DNA from: Eubacterium sp. OM08-24
GTDB taxonomy: Bacteria; Bacillota; Clostridia; Oscillospirales; Acutalibacteraceae
DNA length: 64,000 bases
Direction of reading: 5' to 3'
Assembly: GCF_003438075.1 (NCBI RefSeq)
Contig: NZ_QSTA01000006.1
Span: 27,492 to 91,491, forward strand
The notes under the pieces are model-generated. The model ran no database searches. It was not told the DNA's origin and was given only the letters and a program-made list of their open reading frames with translations. Made by a program: the position numbers and the translations under genes. Below, piece after piece: positions 59,480 through 64,000 of the stretch. Position 1 is the first letter of the stretch. Every line of letters begins with the position of its first letter.

Positions 59480-62400
59480 TATTCATCGTCCTCATCTTTC
59501 TTTTTGAATTTGATGAAGAGAAATGCAATTAAACCTCCGACAGCAACAGAACCTAAACCAATATAAAAGCCAAGATTTGAATCGTCGCCTGTCTGCGGTT
59601 TTTCAGGTTCAGGCTGCGGATGAATAGTTACAGTCTGATTCTCATCTTCAATGTCAGCGTGTACTGCAATTTCTGTTCCCTCACGGTAGAGAGTTTCAAA
59701 AGCAACGATTTCTGTTTCTTTGGTAATTACAGAACCGTCAAAGGTAAAGGATACTGTTACTTCGCCGTCTGCTGTTTCGGGTGTGAATGTTACTTCGGAA
59801 CAAACTTCTTTGCCGTCAACAAGGAATTGCTTACCCGTGGATTTATCCATAAGGACGCCTTTGATTGTGTATTCTTTTCCTGCTGTGAGATGTTTGTAGG
59901 AAACAACATCGTCAATGGTAATATCACCGTTAACTGTAAATTCCTTTTTACCGTCAATAGTTGCAGTTGTTCCGAGTTCAGGTATTTTATCGTTTTCAAT
60001 TGTGATTTCGATAATTTCCTTGTTTTCAGAAATTGTTACGGTATAGTTTTCTTCATTAGGCAGATAACCCTCGGCAGGCTTTAACTCACGGACAATGTAT
60101 TCGCCATAAGGAACATCGGTAAATTCAAAAATACCGCCCTCGTTTGATTCAGCGGTGAGAATTGCAGTTTCTTCTGTGAATTTAGTTTCATTATTACTGA
60201 ACAATCCGAATAATGTGCCTGCGATATTTTCGCCTGTTTCACGGTCAATCTTCAAGCCTTTGATTGTGCCGTAGATGATTTCATTTTCAATCGGTTCACC
60301 GTCATTTACAGAAATACGAACAGTTGCTGTATCCTGTCCTGCATATTCAAATACAATGGGGTATTTTTTATCGGAAAGAATATAGTGGCTGTCAGTGCTT
60401 ATTTCCTTAACATAATATTTCCCGATTGGAATATCAGTTGTAAACTGCGCCTTACCTTTTTCATCACAGGTGATGATTTCAAGAAGTCCGTCCTTTGGAA
60501 TGACCGTTCCGTTTGCGGCTTTCAAATCTTCATCAGCGTAAAGTCCAAATGAAACATTGCGGATTTCGCCATTATTGCCGATATTGAATTTCTCGTCCTG
60601 TTCAAGAATTTTGGTAAGGTTAATTTCAGCTTTTTGCCTGTCGTTTGTAAATGATGTTGAGGTGTTGGTTACCTTTTCATTCTGTCCTGAGTAGGTAAGT
60701 TCAATAGTATGAGGTTCGGGATTGATAACTGTTCCATACGGTGCAACGGTTTCAACAACACGGTATTTGCCAAGGTAAAGCTGTTTACTTATAGCTGTGC
60801 CTTTTGTGTTTGTTTTCAGAGTGGCAACAAGCTCGTCTTTCTTTGCTCTTACTGTTCCGTCAGGCGTTGTAATATCCTCATCAGCATAGATTTCAAACAC
60901 TGCACCCGCCAAACCGCTTACAGAATATTCAGGCTGATAGATGGTCGGAAGTGCAACATCATTTCCGTTTTCATCAGTATATCCGCTGCCGACTGCAGTT
61001 ACATTTGAGAAAATCTCGCCTGTTTTTTCTACGGTAATTGCACCTTTCTGCGGAGTATTTTTCTTCTCGGTTTTTACGATTGTAACGCCGTTTTCTTCAC
61101 TTGTGTTTTCTGCTGTAATATCAAAAGATACAGGTGTGCTGTCGAGGATATATCCGTAGGGAGCCTGCACTTCAACGACTGAATAACCTTTGCTGCATGG
61201 CAGAGTTTTAGGTGTGATAAGGTAACCATCAGAATTTGTATAGAAGGTGTCAATAGTCGTTACTTCGGGATAGGTGTAGGTCATAGTCACGAGCTTGTCG
61301 TTAGGATCATAAATCTGAAAGCCTGCGCCTGCATACGGAATCTGTTTGCCTGTTTCGCTGTCAACCTTTACTATCTTTACATAGCTTTCAAGGCTTGCGT
61401 TATTGATGAGGTATTTGTAAGTCTTATTATTTTCAGAAATAAACACATCAAAATCAGCAATGAATTCTGTTCCATTCCAGCCTTTGGTCTGATGAACAGT
61501 GTATGTGCCGTAAGGCAAATCCTTTGTTTCTGCAAAGCCGTATTCATCGCAAGTTAAAATATCACGCTCTGTTTCTTTTGCCTTGCTGTAGCCTCCTGCC
61601 GATTTCAGATACACCTGAAATTCTGCACCTTTTTCGGGAGTTTCTATTTTTGTACTGCCGTCATCTGTGTGCTTAATTATTGAGATTTTGCCCATTAAAA
61701 TATCCTCTGTAACGCCTATTGAAATGCTGTTGTTTTCAATAGTGTATTTCTTTGCTTCTGAACCGATATGATATTCGCTTTCATCAAGCAAATAACCCTC
61801 GCTTGGCTCAATTTCTTTCAGAGTCCAGTTGTTACCGCAAACATAGTATGAAGTTGTAAAACTGCCGTTTTTATCGGTGGTGTACTTGTCAACCAGCTTG
61901 CCGTTATTGTAGATACCGTAAACTGCGCCTGCAAGTGTTGCATCACCCTGTGCAGACTTTGTTTCAGCGTCTGTTTTGGTAACAGTAAGATTCCACTTTT
62001 TAAGCACATTACTGAAAGATACAGTTGCCGTTTTTCCACTTTCAACATTTACGGTCTTTGATTTTTGTTCGACATACTCTGTCGGAGTATGCTCGGTAAC
62101 CGTGTATTTTCCGGGAACAAGGTCGGTTAATGTGAAAGTACCATTTTCGTCTGTAGTAGCAATTTTGTTGTAATCAGTACCTGTTACCTTGAATTTTATA
62201 CCTTTGACAACTCCGTCCTCCGAAGTCTTTTTAAGTTTCAAATTACCTGCATTGGTTTTTACTTTGAAATACGCTCTTATCGGGTCAGCGTCATTTTCAA
62301 CGCCTGTGATTACATCCTGCAAAGTAGCATCTCCATAGGGAACAAGCACAGTTTTGCCGACATCGGGCATTGATTTTGCAGAGTTGAATGTTACTGCATC

Positions 62401-63256
62401 GTTGACGGTCGAAGTTGAAGTCAAGGTCAACCTGTTTCCTGATACAGATACACTCACACCGCCTGTTGTCTTGAAACTGAAATCCGAAAGAATATTGTTG
62501 CTGTCGGTAATGGTTAAAGTGTACTTTCCGTCTGAATACTTCATCTCATAGGTTTCAGCCTTTGAAGCGATTGCACTTGCAAAACTCGGAACGGTTGAAT
62601 AATTTGCAAGGCTTTGTGAGATTGCATTGTAAACCGACTTAACTCCGGGGTTTGCTCCGTCCGCACAGATACCGTCAATGAACTTTGTATTCGTACACTT
62701 GTACCCGTCAGCAGTACTTCTGCAACCAGAAACAAATTCCCATACAATCAGCTGTGTTGCCACCCATTTCTGATCCTCTGTTCCGCTTAAGTTTTTTCCT
62801 GAACCGGGTTTGCCGTAGAGCAGAGCAGGATTGATTGCAGGTAATCGGCGGAGATATTACAGCGGCGCAGTGCCGTTTGCCGTAGAGCAGAGCAAGATTG
62901 ATTGCTTTCTGCTTTGCAGAACCTAAATTCTTCCACACGGTTGAACCGTCCTCGGTCAGCGTATTGCCTGAATAGAGAGTATGACCGGGTTCAATGCAGT
63001 AGGCTTCTTTGCCATCAGCAAAAATTTTGCATAGTTCTTCGCCGGGAGTGCCGACTGTGTAGCCGTCACTGACTGTTGTCTGCTTATATCTGATTATGTT
63101 TCCTGCGCTGTCATAACAGTAATCAAAGGTGATTGTAACCTTATCACCGCTTGCCGCACTTACGGGGAGAGTGAACATTGTTCCGAATATTACTGCAACC
63201 GCAAGTAAAAGTGCCGTTATTCTTGTAAGTTTTTTATTTTTGATTAAGTTCGTCAT
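59479..63256 (-). pseudogene. Thioester-domain SpaA/CnaB adhesin, frameshifted by a 67-bp duplication
   Basis: The ATG at 63256 starts a signal peptide and a thioester-type domain (Cys in 'EAYCIEPGHT', Gln in 'VATQLIVWEF'). About 9 SpaA/CnaB modules follow, then a VaFE-like domain ('FVAFETLY' type: 'IVAFETLYREG') and a C-terminal sorting signal KPQTGD, membrane segment, acidic tail. Between 62811 and 62905, TGCCGTAGAGCAGAGCA is repeated 67 bp apart with foreign bases between, which shifts the frame after 'LALLYGK'. Removing 67 bp joins it to 'PGSGKNLSGTEDQKW'. Total would be about 1240 residues. Confidence 0.85.
62811..62905. repeat. 67-bp-spaced duplication inside the adhesin gene
   Basis: The 28-bp unit beginning TGCCGTAGAGCAGAGCA occurs at 62811 and 62878 with one mismatch. 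The 39 bp in between do not match the flanks. Net insertion of 67 bp breaks the reading frame. Confidence 0.75.
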
Positions 63257-63282
63257 TTTAAAATTCCTTTCATAAAAAATAT

Positions 63283-63306
63283 GGGGCAAGATTTTACCCT
63301 TGCCCC
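63283..63306 (-). terminator. Terminator/attenuator upstream of the adhesin gene
   Basis: GGGGCAAG and CTTGCCCC form an 8-bp stem. On the minus strand ATATTTTTTAT follows, then the adhesin RBS. It may limit read-through into the adhesin. Confidence 0.6.
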
Positions 63307-63335
63307 GATTGATGTCTTATTCTGTTTAAATACAA

Positions 63336-63932
63336 TCATAATTTCATCGCCTGCCCTTCACCATAATCTTCATCTATATCATCAGACTGCTCACTGCCGT
63401 CTGTGATATTTACATACTCGCCGATGATGTTCAGTGCTTCGCAATAACTGCCCGAACTCGTAACACGACTGCACATTTCTTTTGCCTCGTCAGCCATACC
63501 GTTCTGTTTTAGTGTACGGCTTGCCATACCAAGTATGGAAAACACATTGCCGTCAGTCCCTATTAAGGCACAGTAGGGTTTGAGCTTTTCTGCTTTGTTC
63601 TGTTCAGGTTCAAAACCGCCGAGCCTGCTGTCCACATAGTCGGACAACCACATTCCTGCAAAGGCTGTATATGACTGCAACCTTGACATTGCAAGCTTTC
63701 CAATGTCAAAGTGGACATCTTCAAAGGGATAGAGAATACAGGTTGCGCCGTCACTCTTGAACACAGAAACATTCTCAAACTTTGTATTGTCAAGAAGTAT
63801 TCCCTTGTCCGTGAGCATTTTATTGATACCGTCCACCCATTCCTGTGTTTCACCACCGCCTCCCTGCAAGATGAGTCCTTCCTTGCCGTTCATACGGCGG
63901 AGATCTGTTAGAGTTATTTGGTTTATTTTCAT
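63336..63932 (-). CDS. Conserved ICE protein upstream of the adhesin
   Basis: The ATG at 63932 follows AAAGGATTGATC. The 198-residue soluble protein has 'GKEGLILQGGGGETQEWVDGINKMLTDKGIL' near its start and ends in an acidic, Gly-rich tail. I recognise no family with confidence; similar genes occur at the start of clostridial ICE transfer operons. Hairpins lie on both sides. Confidence 0.6.
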   Translation of the reverse strand: MKINQITLTDLRRMNGKEGLILQGGGGETQEWVDGINKMLTDKGILLDNTKFENVSVFKSDGATCILYPFEDVHFDIGKLAMSRLQSYTAFAGMWLSDYVDSRLGGFEPEQNKAEKLKPYCALIGTDGNVFSILGMASRTLKQNGMADEAKEMCSRVTSSGSYCEALNIIGEYVNITDGSEQSDDIDEDYGEGQAMKL

Positions 63933-63956
63933 TAAGATCAATCCTTTCAAAAAATA

Positions 63957-63980
63957 ACAGCACCCGATTAGGAGTGCTGT
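63957..63980 (-). terminator. Terminator upstream of the conserved ICE gene
   Basis: ACAGCAC and GTGCTGT form a 7-bp stem. On the minus strand TATTTTTTG follows, so it would end an upstream transcript entering from beyond the window. Confidence 0.55.
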
Positions 63981-64000
63981 CTATACTTTATTTAGCAGAA

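Overview
The window looks like an AT-rich gut Firmicute of the Ruminococcaceae/Oscillospiraceae type. Supporting signs are paired-EF-hand dockerins, type-I-like cohesins, BspA-type leucine-rich repeats, Tn4451-like large serine recombinases and a clostridial (CD1110-type VirB4) conjugation module. No rRNA, tRNA or CRISPR array was seen.

Layout. (1) 1-3437: the end of a LytTR response regulator, a GHKL sensor kinase, a degenerate scrap of an HTH gene and a membrane glycosyltransferase. (2) A degraded integrative conjugative element (ICE), all on the minus strand, forms the outer frame. Its transfer genes run from right to left: conserved protein (63.9 kb), thioester/SpaA adhesin, DUF7768-like, VirB2-like, VirB6-like, PrgI, conserved protein, class B sortase, virB4, cell-wall hydrolase stub, amidoligase stub, gamma-glutamylcyclotransferase-like, relaxosome RHH protein, MobP3-type relaxase, DUF3991/TOPRIM protein, VirD4 and an HTH protein at 3.5 kb. 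(3) virB4 is cut into three pieces, at 55.7-56.1, 26.0-26.9 and 14.3-14.7 kb. Two separate mobilizable elements fill the gaps. Joining the pieces restores the virB4 reading frame exactly across both insertion points. Independently of the insertions, the gene carries a TGA codon and a 1-nt deletion.

IME-1 (about 14719-25962, 11.2 kb) encodes a large serine recombinase, TnpW, a relaxase with an overprinted coiled-coil membrane protein, MobC, an oriT-like region, a RepA-type ATPase, a zinc-finger-like DUF6076 protein, a lipoprotein, and a 1.1-kb-residue-class protein (1124 aa) with ChW-like repeats and a C39-like peptidase. The last gene lies behind a near-consensus promoter with a LexA-like operator. 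IME-2 (about 26949-55693, 28.7 kb) repeats the same backbone and adds a sigma-like factor. Its cargo is a large operon: O-antigen-ligase-like protein, penicillin-binding-protein-like lipoprotein, two membrane-anchored single-cohesin proteins and five dockerin proteins carrying LRR, transglutaminase-like, cysteine-protease-like and GLUG modules. A tyrosine integrase and an XRE regulator follow.

How it may work together (inference). The cohesin proteins would dock the five dockerin proteins at the cell surface, giving a cellulosome-like display system without carbohydrate-active enzymes, carried by a mobilizable element. The tyrosine integrase just upstream of the operon is bracketed by twin palindromes whose 5-bp centres are reverse complements, so it may flip its own segment and gate transcription into the operon. 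That locus and the mobile cohesin-dockerin island are the best candidates for an undescribed system.
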